29,104 nucleotides of DNA, taken from positions 216,049,455-216,078,558 of the forward strand of contig JBOZIK010000001.1 of NCBI GenBank assembly GCA_051453625.1, given 5' to 3'. This document shows, piece after piece, positions 1 through 11,508 of this stretch; position 1 is the first letter of the stretch; every line of letters starts with the position of its first letter. This DNA is from Welwitschia mirabilis. Lineage: Eukaryota; Gnetophyta; Gnetopsida; Welwitschiales. The position numbers and the translations under genes were made by a program. The notes beneath the pieces were generated by a model. The model ran no database searches. It was not told the origin of the DNA and worked only from the letters and a program-made list of their open reading frames with translations.

Positions 1-512
1 AAAAGCCACTTCCACTCCTTGGGATCTCCATTCCTTCCTAACCACAGGACTGAAGCATTTAGATGATAGAAGTCAGTCTTATGACCAAACTTTGAGCACA
101 GGATACACCTCCAAGGTTTCCACGTATACTCCACTGGTTGAACGTATTTAACCCCGTCGAAACCTTACAAAGTAATCTCCTTCTTGAAATTAAAACCAGA
201 GTTGATCTCCACTAAAACATGAGCATAAGAAAGTCTTCCTTTGCTGGAAGTCAATTTGTCAACATAGTATCGTTTACCAATAAAACTAGCAATTTTACTC
301 AACATTCTTGGTGATCAAAATTGCAGATCAAAGCCTCAAAACTTTACTCCTACTAGGACAGAATCTAATATAGCAGGATCTAACTTAGTTCCAGGTTCTC
401 AAATCTTCAAGAGTAAAGGAATCTGACCTTTAAACATCCAAGGGCCCGAATTTAAAATCTCTTTCATATCCTCTTCCGACGAGAAATGAAATAAAAACAA
501 ACCATTATCCAT
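1..512 (-). pseudogene. LINE ORF1-like DUF4283 / zinc-knuckle relic, truncated by window edge
   Basis: One frame stays in register from an ATG at 512 to the window edge (170 codons) and reads as the DUF4283 domain found in ORF1 of plant non-LTR (L1-type) retrotransposons, which bind nucleic acid. Visible blocks are MDNGLFLFHFSSEEDM, then LNSGPWMFKGQ, then PRMLSKIASFIGKRYYVDKL, then YTWKPWRCILCSKFGHKTD, the last being the CX2CX4H knuckle. Its final Cys position reads Tyr. Four in-frame stops are present: TGA at 399-401, 336-338 and 315-317, each at a position where the family has Trp, and TAA at 165-167. No frameshift is seen. The rest of the element would lie left of base 1. The family call is confident; activity is excluded by the stops. 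Confidence 0.85.
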
Positions 513-1619
513 CAAATAAATCTAGGGTTTAGAAATATTTTATAAACCATTGATACCAGATGTGATTGATGGAATCCATCCCTAGGACGTGCTCTGGTGT
601 TAACCTGGACAGACATCTATTTGAGAGAGAATGAGGCGTACATAAATCATGTAACTAGTGCATAAATTATGTATTTTTTTTAGCAAAAACGCCTTAACAG
701 AGTTTTTAACACAGCCTATATTCCTTACACTACATGGTAGCTCTTTTTAATCCTTTATAGCCTTATAACTAAGTTTAATTCATCCAAACATGCATAAAAA
801 GAATAAATGCAAGTTTAATTCATCCAAACATGCATCAAAAGAATAAATGCACAAATCTCAAAATTGTCATGTGGCATAATGAAACAAACTTTTCAATTCC
901 AATGAATAAAATAATGAGTATGCTATGAACAAAGTGCCTTTACACATCTCAAAAGCATAAAAGTCATGGCAGAGTAAGTGTACTCATTTATCATTCTTGG
1001 TTCTAGATAAGAGCGCATGTACTTATTCAAATGCTCATTTATTTCAAAATGTATAAAATCTATCAATCACATAACATAAAGAAGAAAATATTTATTCATA
1101 ACATAGTACACATCACCTTTACCAAAAATCTAAATGAGTAAATAAGATGCAAAATATATTATTACATCCTCTTGAAATTTTTAATTTATTAGTTTTATCA
1201 AATTCTCACATAATAAAATTATGTAATTTTAAATGTTTGGATAGATTTTCCCATAAAAACTTTTGACATAATCTTTATAATTTTCGTGGTTGATTATAAA
1301 GATTACAAACTAAGGTTAATTTTAAAATGACATCTTATTTGATAAAGAACTTAAATAAAGAATAATTATTCATTTGACTGAAAGCTTTATATACTTATTA
1401 TTCAAGTAAATAAGGTTTACAACATATGGGATATGACAGTATCTATTAAAGTTCTTTGGCATTCAGAGTAGGAAAGCCTGTAGTGCAAGTTGAGAAAGTT
1501 GGCAGAACAAATTTGTTGAGATAGACCAATGTGAAAAAGAATAGAATTTAGTTTTAGGCTATCACAAAAAGTTTTGAATTATAGTGTTTGAGAAATTTTT
1601 AATAAAAATAAAAAATGAC
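513..1619. other. AT-rich stretch without a recognisable gene
   Basis: Immediately upstream of the DUF4283 frame a short extension (about 513-570) may still belong to the same LINE ORF. Beyond it I see no coding frame, only AT-rich sequence and the 40-bp duplication listed separately. Confidence 0.6.
771..850 (+). repeat. Perfectly spaced 40-bp tandem duplication
   Basis: Two adjacent 40-bp copies (771-810 and 811-850) begin AAGTTTAATTCATCCAAACA and differ at a single base (A at 796, C at 836). The near-identity makes this one of the youngest changes in the window. Confidence 0.95.
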
Positions 1620-3129
1620 TATAACTTAAAACATGCAACCTAGGAAAATAAACCTAATTTTTTTAATTTTTAAAAAAAATTAATAGAAATAAAAAATGAC
1701 AGAAACGAAAAATTTATAGAGAATTTACAAAATGTAAAATATATAAGACAAATTTTTAGAGTTTATTTTAGTTTTAGTCAAGATGTTAGGTTCAGTTACA
1801 CCTACAAGAAAGTGATTAAACTTGCAACATGAAATGTTAGATAGAGAAATAAATTTTAGATGTTAGATTAGATGACCAAATTGAAAAATTTGTACAAGCT
1901 TAGGTTTTATTAAAAAAGGATCAATACATCACTGGAAGAAAAACATAAAAATGAAAGAGAAAAGGACCAATTTGGATATCACTAAAAATGGACCACTACG
2001 CACCATTAAAAAAATGAAAACTAACTAAATAAATTCTAAGAAGAAAATCATGCACTCTTGGAAAAAAAATTACTATGTCCATATATCCTTGACAATGGTA
2101 CTAAAATTTGATCATGGATTTGTAGTGATCTAGATTTATCTAACATTACACTAAGAATCATTCTTCCATAGGGATATCTGTGATAACTTAATCAAAAGAT
2201 ACAAGATTATTCTATTTGTAATAAAAACTTAAAGAATAGAGAATTTAGAATTTTGAGATTAAAAAGTGATTCAATTGATGATGCAAAGGAATGAAAATGC
2301 TTTAAGGATACAGTAATTTATCTAACTCTTGTCCTTTGATCTAATGATTCCTATATTCTCAACTAAATAATCAAGTAAGCTCCACTTAAAAATTGCTAAT
2401 GCCAAATAATTTTGTATAATAATGAAAGAATGAAAATAACATAGACTTAGTCCTATATAAATATTGCTAATGCCAAATAAAATGTGTAATTACAATGAAA
2501 TGGTTCAAACTAGTTCTTATATTAAATCTAAAAGAAATATACATTACATCAATGAAAGAGAAGAAGAAGAAGAACCCCTCAACTAGTGTTGAATTATTCT
2601 GGCCCCCAAGAAAGAGTCGTAGAACATCATGACATCCTAGCCTTTAAGTCTTCCTCATGTTTAGCTAACCAAAAAATATTTATAATGGGCACTCAAGGCC
2701 ATTTTATAGATGAGGAAGTATTGGAGTCTAAGTCATGATTGCATTAGGTGGTAGTTATATAAGGATTTATTACTTAAGGGTAGTTGAGGAAATTGCAATT
2801 TTTGGCATGTAGCCACAAAGAAGGATTCCTTTGTCTTCATATGCTAGCATGGTGATGACATATCCTCTAACTACTAATGATGCTACTAATGGACGCCAAG
2901 TCATGCATCTCCCTCATGATTGTTCTTATTATGCCACATGTCATTGTAACATGTTGTTTTATACTTCTACCATGTGTCGTTAGACTTAAAGGTTTTTTTA
3001 GGATTAATTCTAACTTATCCCATAAGCATAATGTGATGAACTCCACAAAATAATGTAGGAATGTGAGTTTTATAATAATCTTCCTTAGAAGGTCAATGAC
3101 GCTAGTAGTCCTAGCCAGTGGTACTAACA
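1620..3129 (-). mobile_element. Diverged relative of the 6.2-12.8 kb LTR element (leader plus LTR-like part)
   Basis: This stretch repeats the order of landmarks seen at about 11020-12770. There is an A-rich leader with a motif like CCAATTTGGATATCACT (about 1957-1975), then a TAGTGATCTAG block, then two tandem copies of ATTGCTAATGCCAAATAA starting at 2392 and 2463 (period 71, against 86 in the main LTRs). Next come a minus-strand TATA-like CTATAAAATGG (2699-2709) and the CCACATGTCA block. A possible minus-strand LTR start, TGTTAGTACC, lies at 3120-3129. The leader lies on the low-coordinate side, as expected for a 5' LTR of a minus-strand element. Divergence is high and the borders are approximate. 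Confidence 0.45.
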
Positions 3130-3350
3130 TTTGGTGATAGAAATTCTTCAAGTTTTACAACATTCTTTAGAAGCTAGTAATAAACCTTCTAATGTTAGGG
3201 GAAATCACATAATTTCACGAAAAATAATAAAGAGTGTAGAAGACATTAATATGTAATAAAATAATGCATTTTAATTTTTCTCCCGATGCTAAATTAATCA
3301 ATTTTACTTACTTAGAATGTTAATTTTATCACATAAATAGAAATATCAAA

Positions 3351-4032
3351 TTAAGAAATTTTTTCTAAAGTTTTAGAAAATATAACATCACAAGAGATAA
3401 TGATCTTATGATGCTTAAGAATGTACATGTGATATTCTTTCTGGCTAATTGGATATCCCATAAAAATGTTGACACAAGCATGTGCACTAATCTTATCATG
3501 ATGTTTGGTAGGAATATGGACATAGAACTTACATCCAAACACACAAATATGATTTATAGTAGGCTTATATCCATTCCATTTTTTAATAGAGGATATACAA
3601 TTTTTAGAAGTATGATCAAAACAATTCATAAGATAGACTGTGATAATAATAGCTTCATCTCATAAATAGGATTTGCATCCATTAAAAGTACATCATTAAA
3701 TGTGTTATGTTCATGATGATACAATTAAATTTTTTAGTAATGTTATTCTATTGAGATGTTCTTAAGCATGTCTTTAGATGATAAATGCTTTTTAAAATCA
3801 GAAAGTCCTTGAATTTATCTAATACGTATTCACCACCATTATCAAAGTAAACACTCTTAATCTTGTTATTAGTTTTTGTTTCCACTTTTGCTTTTAAAAT
3901 CTTGAAAATATTCAACACAAGAGATTTGGATCCCATAAAATACATCTAGATCATACATGAAAAATCATCTATGAATGAAATAAATTAGAAATATCCTTAG
4001 AGTGTAGAAACTAGTAAAGAATCACATAGATC
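3351..4032 (-). pseudogene. Ty1/copia integrase relic
   Basis: Copia integrase inserts the cDNA copy into host DNA. In one frame, broken by three stops, the first catalytic Asp region (QSDLCD, Asp codon 4030-4032) is followed by IDDFS. Then comes KIKSVYFDNGGEYVLDKF with the second Asp at 3841-3843. The region expected to carry the catalytic Glu follows a TAG near 3745 and appears to read ITKK, so Glu may now be Lys. After at least one frameshift the C-terminal part resumes at 3629-3351 with WNGYKPTINHICVFGCKFYV and a GYPISQKEYHMY block typical of the copia integrase tail. No reverse transcriptase follows towards lower coordinates, so the element is truncated after integrase. Confidence 0.85.
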
Positions 4033-4109
4033 ACTTTGAATCAGAAGAAACTTTTGATTAACATACCATTTGTTAGAAGAAAAGTATTTTCATATTTCTT
4101 TACACATTA

Positions 4110-4850
4110 TACATGATTTGCATTAAAGAAAAAAAAATGTAAAATGAGGTGTAGAAGTTGATGTTTGCTCTCATGTATTTTGGCCAAAGAATGAGAACTG
4201 GGATGACCCAAGCAAACATGCTGTAAAAGCAATGAAGAAATTTCTTCTTATAAGATATGATGAGCAATTTCATGAATACTAAGGAATCCTTAAAGATGCA
4301 TCATTTTCCCATACATGTATCCTTTTAATATAAGGTTCTAATAATCATAAAAAATATCAATGAAATCTTTTTTTATGAAGATAGAATGATCTTCTTTGAC
4401 TAATGTAAAAAGAAAGAGAAGATGTAATGTTAAAGAAGGAACATATAAAACATGAAAGGGCATCTTCTATGAGATATAAGATAACTAAAAGGTAATTATA
4501 CCATGATCTTTCATAAAAATTAAAGTTCTTTCTACCAAATAAAATTGAGTAGGATGTGCTACAAAGTCATTAAAGCAGTCACATTTATATGTCATATGCT
4601 TGACTGCACCAATATTTGGAATTTAAGATTTGTCATGAGGCTTTTTTTCACTCATACATGCAAAATCATGACTTTGAAACATGGCAGTAAATTCATAGCA
4701 TTCACTGTTATTCAAAGAATCAAAGTTATTAGGAACTGTAATCATTTTACGAGTAGCTTTAATTTTATCCTAAAGTACCTGATAGTAATTAGTGATATAA
4801 CTTTGTCTTCTACAAATCAAACACTGATGTGTTCTTCTTTGAAGTAATAT
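4110..4850 (-). pseudogene. Ty1/copia gag C-terminus, protease and GAG pre-integrase relic
   Basis: This lies directly upstream, on the minus strand, of the copia integrase relic. Reading in order: a gag zinc knuckle at 4823-4782 keeps CX2C, while both its His and its last Cys read Tyr. A protease block around 4618-4560 reads NIGAVKHMTYKCDCF, where copia proteases have Asp-Ser/Thr-Gly-Ala, so the catalytic Asp reads Asn. About 90 residues later the GAG pre-integrase motif LLQHVCLGHPSSHSLAKI appears at 4236-4170. Several stops and small indels separate these pieces. The gag part at higher coordinates (about 4850-5600) is too decayed to recognise. Confidence 0.75.
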
Positions 4851-6218
4851 TATTTTATGATTTCTTCTTAGGCTAAGAATCATAACATTGAGAAGGTAAA
4901 GTTACTTACTATTTTATGGGATCTTTATCCTTATCATACCATTTAACATTAGAAGAGTTCTTACTTAAAGAGTAATTGTTGAAATGTAATCTACTACAAG
5001 GATGTGATACTTTAAATGTAGCTTTAAAGGATAAGGTACTAGCAAAGTTAAACTATGCTTTGGTAGCAATAAGATCTTTACCAAGTGTATGGAAGCTCAT
5101 TTGTGATAGTTATCTACTACAATGTAGTGACATAATGTAGCTATGTAAAGTTGGGTTCTCTAAACAACATCTAATCAAGTTGACATAGTATATGTAAAGT
5201 TGGCTTTGTAGATCAATTTCAACAATATTTGCCTTCATATCAGTCATTTATGTAATTATTTATTACATTTTATCTTTTTCATAATGTAAGTTGTTAATGA
5301 TTATGATGAGATTGAGAAGCCCTAAATCTTCTTTGAATAGAATGTATCTCATAACATGATGAAGTTCGGGTAGCTAGTATTACTATGATCTACCAAAATT
5401 CAAAGCATCTTATTCCTCTAGAAGTTGAATAACAAGCACTTTCTTAAAAATACTGGTATTGAAACCATATATGCAAATGTTAGTTATCAAAGAATCATGC
5501 TAATCAATTGTTAATACTAGTGTGAAAGAGTTTGATAGAATTTAAAACTTGCCCTTTAGTGTTACCAGAGTTAATGTCATAGGAAGAAGAGATGATTAAT
5601 TATAGGGTATAGTTGATGTTTAAAGGGATCTTACTCACATCCATAATTAAACAATGAATCTATTCTTCCTATAAATAACACTTCTCATCAACTTGAGAAG
5701 AAAAAGTGTTAAGAAAGGAAAAAACAAAATGATCTAGTTGATTTAATAGGGGATCTTGTTCACATATACATGTTTAAATGATCTATCCAAATCTCAATGG
5801 CAGACACAAAAAAATTCTAAGAAGGAGTCATCATAAAGAGATATAGTTGAAATCATTCTGCTCACATCCAGACATCAAATAATGTATTTAATTCAAAAAT
5901 GTTTAGCAAAATTTGACAAGACTAACCCTTTAACAATCACATGTATAAAAAGAATAATGTAATCTTGTTAAAAATTTCTTATGTAACCACAATTAATTTT
6001 AATGTAGAGGGTCTAAATCATTAGATGATGAAGTGAAAGTTTTATCGATTTTAGAACTTTCTTCTAATCTAGGCAGTAATCATATCCTATTTAAGGGTGT
6101 GATCCTTGTCTTCAAAAGAAATAAAAAGACAAAGTATGAGTTACATTGGTGGAATGTCTAAGTTATTAGCTAGTTTTATTCACCTTAGCTATATACCTCC
6201 TTTTAAGGGAGATTAAAA
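4851..6218. other. Probable gag remnant of the copia element, then unassigned sequence
   Basis: From about 4850 to 5600 the minus strand has the place of copia gag, but I find no readable motif. From 5650 to 6218 there is no feature I can name; the 3' LTR of the next element starts at about 6219. No LTR pair for the copia relic could be found. Confidence 0.35.
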
Positions 6219-6844
6219 TGCAATGTTACAAATGTCTGTTATTAAGTATAATCAAACCAAAGTAAACTAAGTGGTGACTAAGTATTATTCTCTTCATAGG
6301 TGTATATATATGTGATAAGCTTAACAAGAGTAACACAATAATTAAAATATTATAATAAAAATATAAAAAAACGACAAATAAAGTTTAAATTAAAGTTGAA
6401 TAGAGTTGATGAAGAAGGAAGACGAATTAACTCCAGAGGTCTAGCTTGAATCATCTAACCTGCAAAACTTTTACTTTGATAATGTTCTATAATTTTACTG
6501 AAATATAAGCTTAATGTAGTCTTACCTAAATTTTACTAGTACTATGTTAATGTGCATTAATAATAAAAGAATGAACAACTACTTAAATATTAAAATAAGA
6601 TATAGTCTAACCTAAAGATTATTAGTACCATGTTACTGTGCACTAGTAAAGAAAGATCGAATAACTTATTTTTATATTAAAAGCTAGAATTTAATATCAC
6701 ATCAGATGATGAAAGCATAATAAGTATAGACTTCTAAAAGCTAGCCTTAAAGATAACTCGCTCCCAAATGAAGAACTCAGAATGCCATGTTGACTTGATG
6801 CTCTAAAGTTCCACCAATTTTCTACCAAACAAAGCTATTAACAA

Positions 6845-6854
6845 NNNNNNNNNN
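6845..6854. other. Assembly gap, 10 N
   Basis: Ten unknown bases inside the 3' LTR, just before its TATA-like position. The homologous place in the 5' LTR is near 12120-12130. Confidence 0.99.
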
Positions 6855-6929
6855 TAAGGCCATTCTATAGACAAGTATATGGATAGAGGTGGTTGGAAGC
6901 CTTTGGCTTGTAGTGGTAAGTGAGTTGAG

Positions 6930-7130
6930 TGGACTTTATCTTGTAGTGTTAGATAGAATCTTTTTCATTTAGCATTAAGATTTTTTTCTATAGTATTTAA
7001 TGGAGGTTGTCATGTAGCGTTAAGATTTTATCCTATAGCATTACATAGAGTCTTCATCATTTAGCATCTTGTAGAGATTATCTTATAGTGTTTAATGGAG
7101 GTTGTCATGTAGCACTAAATGGAATCTTCA
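6930..7130 (-). repeat. U3 subrepeats of the 3' LTR
   Basis: Degenerate repeats built on GTAGCATTA, ATGGAGGTTGTCATGTAG and GAATCTTCATCATTTAGCAT alternate across about 200 bp. The same arrangement occurs in the 5' LTR at about 12210-12425. They lie upstream of the TATA position, where LTR enhancer repeats are commonly found; an enhancer role is inference. Confidence 0.6.
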
Positions 7131-7486
7131 TTATGATGAATCCAAAATGTAGCCTTTAGAGCCTGATTCCTCTACCAATCACTGCTATTATCACATGTCT
7201 TCATTTCCACCCCTACATGCCTTTTTCACATGTTATACCTTGCTACTACTATGTGCCATCACCTTATATTTCTATTGCCATCATTGTTTATGCATAGTTA
7301 TGTTCATCTTCTGCCATGTGTTTCAAAATGTGGCTAAAGATCTATAATTATTATAGAGAAAAGCATAAGATTAAGTTCTATTTTGAAAATATATATTTCA
7401 TGATTAAAATGATTAAATTAATGTCTTCATTTATAATAAATTATCCTAAAAAATTTGATATCAATGTCATGTTTTACATGTTAACA

Positions 7487-7500
7487 CATCCCCCAACTAG
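7487..7500 (-). other. Polypurine tract next to 3' LTR
   Basis: The minus strand reads CTAGTTGGGGGATG and is followed directly by the LTR start TGTTAACATG. Such a tract primes plus-strand DNA synthesis in LTR retrotransposons. The right-hand LTR has no G-rich tract outside its start, which supports the assignment of 3' and 5' LTRs. Confidence 0.75.
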
Positions 7501-8303
7501 ACTTTTACTAGTTCCTTAATAATAAAGCATGATAGATAATGACTAACATGAAAAGATATCTAAGGAAAAACATTAAAGTATGTAAGGATGATGAAATTCC
7601 TTTAAAAATTTTGGTTAACTTGGAAAATGAGGCATTAAAATTGAAAATATTTCTTATAAAATGTAGATGCCATATCCTCTAGTTAAAATTGAACTTTTTT
7701 CTTAAAGTTTAAAGGATAGAAAATTTTATACAACTTTTGAGAACATTCTAAAATTTGATTACATGACTTTTCATACTATAAGATTAAAAATAACTTAAAT
7801 GCAAGCACTTTAACTTTAGTAAAAACTCTAATGCAAAAGCTTTAAAATAACGCGAAACATTTTATTATAACAAACTTCAAGATATTATAATAAAACACAC
7901 TTAAATGCATATAAGAAAAATTTAAAAAGAGAGATACTCTTAGAAATAATAATCAATAATTTTTTTACAAATTAGGATTATTATAAGTAGAATGGGATTG
8001 AAGGTGAAAATGAAAAATGAAAGTAAAATGTAATGATTGGAAATGGATTGTGAGTGAATTTCTATGTGATGTTTATTAGCTAAAATGAAAATTTCTAGGT
8101 TTACAATCCCAAATTCAGTGATGAATAGAATGAACAAAATAGGAATAGGATGTAAATTTACATTACATTATGAAAAATCATTATAATTAAAGCTTTTATT
8201 TGAAATGCATTACAATTTAAATGAAAGCTAATCCAAATAAGTATAAATGTAAAAGACAAAAATACTTAGAACAATGATCACTTTATTAAAGTTTTCGGAA
8301 TTT

Positions 8304-8403
8304 NNNNNNNNNNNNNNNNNNNNNNNNNNNNNNNNNNNNNNNNNNNNNNNNNNNNNNNNNNNNNNNNNNNNNNNNNNNNNNNNNNNNNNNNNNNNNNNNN
8401 NNN
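8304..8403. other. Assembly gap, 100 N
   Basis: Exactly 100 N, the usual placeholder for a gap of unknown size, so the true length of the LTR element is uncertain and pol sequence could in principle be missing here. Confidence 0.99.
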
Positions 8404-8665
8404 TTATTTATGTTGATGGATTAAAATGCCAAAAAAAAAGAAATCCTCTAAGTAAACATATAGAAATCCAAAATTAGCTAAGAAAATTTCCGAGTACTTA
8501 GGTTAAAAAAAATCATGTAAGTATCTCTAAATCCCATTATTTCTTTCCATTTTTTCCTTTTGTAAAATCATACATTTTCCTTATTTTAAGAATTTAGATT
8601 AAATAGAGCATCTAGTTTTATGACATCTTCTTCCAACAAAATCAAGCATATTATTTCATGAAGAA

Positions 8666-8785
8666 GTTAGTGCTACATTACTAGTGAGCTTCTATAGCCT
8701 TGATGCAGTTAAACATGTCATAAATAGATTGTTAGAGTTGCATTTTTAGTGAGTGTTCATAGCCCTGATGCAGTTAAGTAAACCT
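8666..8785 (+). repeat. 65-bp imperfect tandem duplication
   Basis: Copies start at 8666 and 8731, each beginning GTTAG. Each carries a related 31-bp core (8682-8712 and 8747-8777) ending in CTGATGCAGTTAA or its variant. Confidence 0.8.
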
Positions 8786-9699
8786 AATTTTAATTGATCA
8801 ATACATAATGTGCTTTTTGGAGAGGAGATATTTTATTTTTTTTAATTCTCCTTCTCAAAATTAATGAATTTTTTATGCACATGGAAGGGATCATTGGTTC
8901 ATTAGCCTAATCAAGAAAATTCTTGTCTCCATAAAATGCTTTAAAAACATAAATCATAACATGAAAGTATATTCCACCTTTTTCAACCACATTTTTCCAA
9001 TTTGCAAACCTCAAGTGAAATCAACCTTAATAAGATAACTTGAAAATAAGTAAAACCTTTTCTTAAAAAGTACAAGTAAACTTAAATTTCATCTAATTAG
9101 TAATGATAAGGTAATCAATTATTAGTGATTTCTTTATTATAGGCCATCACCTAGGATCATCTAGTCTTAGGAATTCATAGATGAATAAAAGGGGAGGGTT
9201 GTTGATGAGATTTATTAAATGATGCCAAAGTGGAGGGAATGGAGGATGAGATTTAAGGAGATGCTAACTTATTCTATACTGCAAGTAAATTTTGGGCTTT
9301 AATAAATCAAAGGGTTTAAGGTGGTGATTGTATAAGTGGTAGTTCTTAAATAGTTTTAGGCAAGAGAGGCCATCAAGCATAAATTGTTTTAATTTTTTCA
9401 TTTTTTCAAATCTAAATCCAATCTAAAAGAAAAATCTAATTTAGAGGAAACATCTAATCTAAAGCCATACCATAAAACTAAAAACCTTAAGAGATATTTT
9501 CTAATTTACAAATGTGGAAACAAAGGTTGAATGATTTTAAATTTTATAAAGAATCCATAAAAATGTTCATGTGTGATTTCATAAAATTAGAAAGAACATT
9601 AACATAGTAGTAAGGTTATGCATTCAAAATAAAAAATAGTTCATCATCTAGCTTGTTTTTTCTTATTTAACAACTTATGCAAGACATCATTCTGAGGTA

Positions 9700-10836
9700 A
9701 AGATAAACATTAATTGAAGATCATAAGAGAAGATCAATTTTCATTAATAAAATTATTAGAAATTGATTCTAATGTAAAAGAGGGTTTGTATTATTCCTTG
9801 AGGTTTGGGTCTTACTTAAAAGATAAAGATGTAAGTGAAGTAGTTGGCTTAAGAGGTTGTTGAGAAAAGGTTCTTCATAGGATGGATTATGTATGAGCTA
9901 TTTAATAATGTTTTTCTTTTCATTAAGATTGCAAGGGGATTTTGTCTCATGTGGTTGCATAAGCAATAATAGTTGTAAATCTATGTTCTTCTTATTTATG
10001 TTGCTTATTGACTCATCCTATGTTATATAACCCTCAAAGGTATAGTCTACCTCAACTAGTTATTCATATTTTGATGATTGTTCATCCTCTAAAATGCTTA
10101 ATACTCTATTAAATTATAACCTTATTATATATAATCTATTATTCTCTAATGTGTTCTTAAACTCAAGGTCCTCATTGATTACTTCATGGATTTCTTCATG
10201 GTTTTCTTCCTCACTCATAAAGGTTATGGTTGGTATCATTAATTTTACTATCCTTATTCATTTCAAAGTTTTGAAAACTCTTAGGTTTGTGTAATGTAGG
10301 AAGGTCATCCTCTTTTTGTTGGTTAAGAATACTAGCAATTTGAGTATTAATATAGGTTACTAATTAAGGAATTTACTCAAGATTTTTTATGATTTACTTC
10401 TGATATTCTATAATCCCTTCAATATTTTGTTTTAAAAAATGTAAATGGGGTGAGGCAAAGGCATGTTAAAATGGAGTTGGTTAGCACTTATTAAAAAATT
10501 CTGTAGGATATCTTCTGAGAATATTAAAGAGGATTGTTGACAATAGGAATATGGAAGGTATTAGTTAAATGATGGAAACGAAATTGAAGGGTAATGGGTA
10601 TAAGAGGTAGTGGAAGATATGGGATTAAACTCTCTTTATTCAAAATAAGAATTTTTAGACTTAGGAGTATAAAGAGATAGATCTATATATAGAGGGTGTT
10701 TTAAACTTTCAAGATATTCTCCCAAGGTTTGCCTAGTCTAAGATGGATCTCTAGGTTTAAAGTAGTTTTCATAGATAAATTAGGATTCAAAAGGTATTTC
10801 ATATAGTCTACCAAAGGAATTACATTCCCAACTCAT
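9700..10836 (-). pseudogene. Gag-like ORF of the LTR element, frameshifted
   Basis: An ATG at 10836-10834 opens a frame of 135 codons to a TAA at 10432, interrupted by four in-frame stops but no frameshift. It includes NYFKPRDPS, TRQTLGEYLESLKHPLYIDL and LYTPKSKNSYFE, then a Ser/Tyr/Pro-rich part. The frame then shifts and continues as a hydrophilic helix-like segment with LVTYINTQIASILNQQKEDD, which resembles the end of plant Ty3/gypsy gag proteins. After another shift an acidic part follows (MSEEENHEEIHEVINEDLEF, about 10215-10130). From there to 9700 there are only fragments. It lies just after the leader, where gag should be. I recognise no capsid domain or zinc knuckle, so the gag assignment rests on position and the tail motif. 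Confidence 0.55.
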
Positions 10837-11508
10837 ATCAGGTCTTAGGAAATGATTAATATAATTTCTTATAAGGCTATATTTTCTTAATTCTTTTATT
10901 TTTTAAGAGAATATCTTAAAAAAAAAAGAGGGTAGTTATGGGTATGACTACATAAAGAGTTTTACATTATAGGACACAAAAAATGAGTAGTGAAAATGAA
11001 GTAGTGGTGGAATGAAATGAATTAAAATCTATGAAAAAATTCTAAATATTTATATTTAAATTTTTATGGAAAAACTAAAAAATACTAAACATAGATTCCA
11101 ACTACTGAAATGAAAAATTTGTAAAAATCAAAAAGAAAATAAAAAATGTAAGTTTTTATATAGTTTCATTGTTTCCTTTTTCAATTCTCTTTTTAGTTAT
11201 AACTTACAAAACCCTTATTAAACCTACAACACAAAAGATCTGTTATATAAATGATCTTTAGGTTAGACCAAAAACTACATAAAACTTTAAAAAAAAGAAC
11301 TAATTTGGTTTTCACAGGAAAAGAACTAGTACCTATCATTAGACAGGAAAACAAAGAAAATAAACACATAAAAGAAAAAGAAAAGGGGCTAGTTTGGGTT
11401 TCACTAGAAGAGAACCCATACCAATCACTAGAAAAATAAAAAATAAATTAAAAATTGCAAGAAAAAAAATCATGTAGTTTTGAACTATTCTGCTAATATC
11501 CCTAATAA
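10837..11508 (-). other. 5' leader of the LTR element
   Basis: A-rich sequence between the 5' LTR and the gag-like ATG. Two related blocks (about 11295-11345 and 11385-11433) repeat words such as CTAATTTGGTTTTCAC / CTAGTTTGGGTTTCAC. The same kind of block occurs in the diverged relative at about 1950-2010. The open frame at 11251-11439 on the plus strand runs antisense through this leader and is not regarded as a gene. No clear primer binding site was found. Confidence 0.45.

Larger units (their letters stand above)
6219..7486 (-). repeat. 3' LTR of the large LTR element
   Basis: On the minus strand it starts TGTTAACATG (7486-7477) and ends in CA (TG at 6219-6220 on the plus strand). It has an internal 86-bp tandem duplication (copies starting at 6526 and 6612), also present in the other LTR, so it belongs to the family. 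U3 repeats lie at 6930-7130. The TATA position (6860-6870) is degraded compared with the 5' LTR. A 10-base assembly gap lies at 6845-6854. Confidence 0.75.
7501..9699. other. Internal region of the LTR element without recognised coding sequence
   Basis: AT-rich sequence between the polypurine tract and the gag-like ORF, interrupted by a 100-N gap at 8304-8403. It contains a 65-bp duplication (8666-8785) and a stretch near 9405-9480 repeating ATCTAA-type words. No protein motif was found on either strand. Confidence 0.5.

Noticed and set aside
2867-3151. Minus-strand frame of 94 codons
   Set aside because: It lies in LTR-like sequence; no protein motif, and it is better explained as U3 of the diverged LTR copy.
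3408-3665. Plus-strand frame of 85 codons
   Set aside because: Antisense to the copia integrase tail.
4545-4847. Plus-strand frame of 100 codons
   Set aside because: Antisense to the copia protease and zinc-knuckle region.
7316-7519. Plus-strand frame of 67 codons
   Set aside because: It spans the LTR end and polypurine tract of the large LTR element.
7940-8250. Possible MITE with GAATG / ATTACATT inverted words
   Set aside because: Terminal inverted repeats and a target duplication could not be defined by eye.
8274-8477. Open frame on the plus strand, 67 codons
   Set aside because: It runs through the 100-N gap; more than 30 codons are unknown bases.
11411-11427. CCATACCAAT as a possible tRNA-Met primer site of the large LTR element
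   Set aside because: Only a few bases match and it is about 80 bp from the LTR end, where a primer site should be within a few bases.
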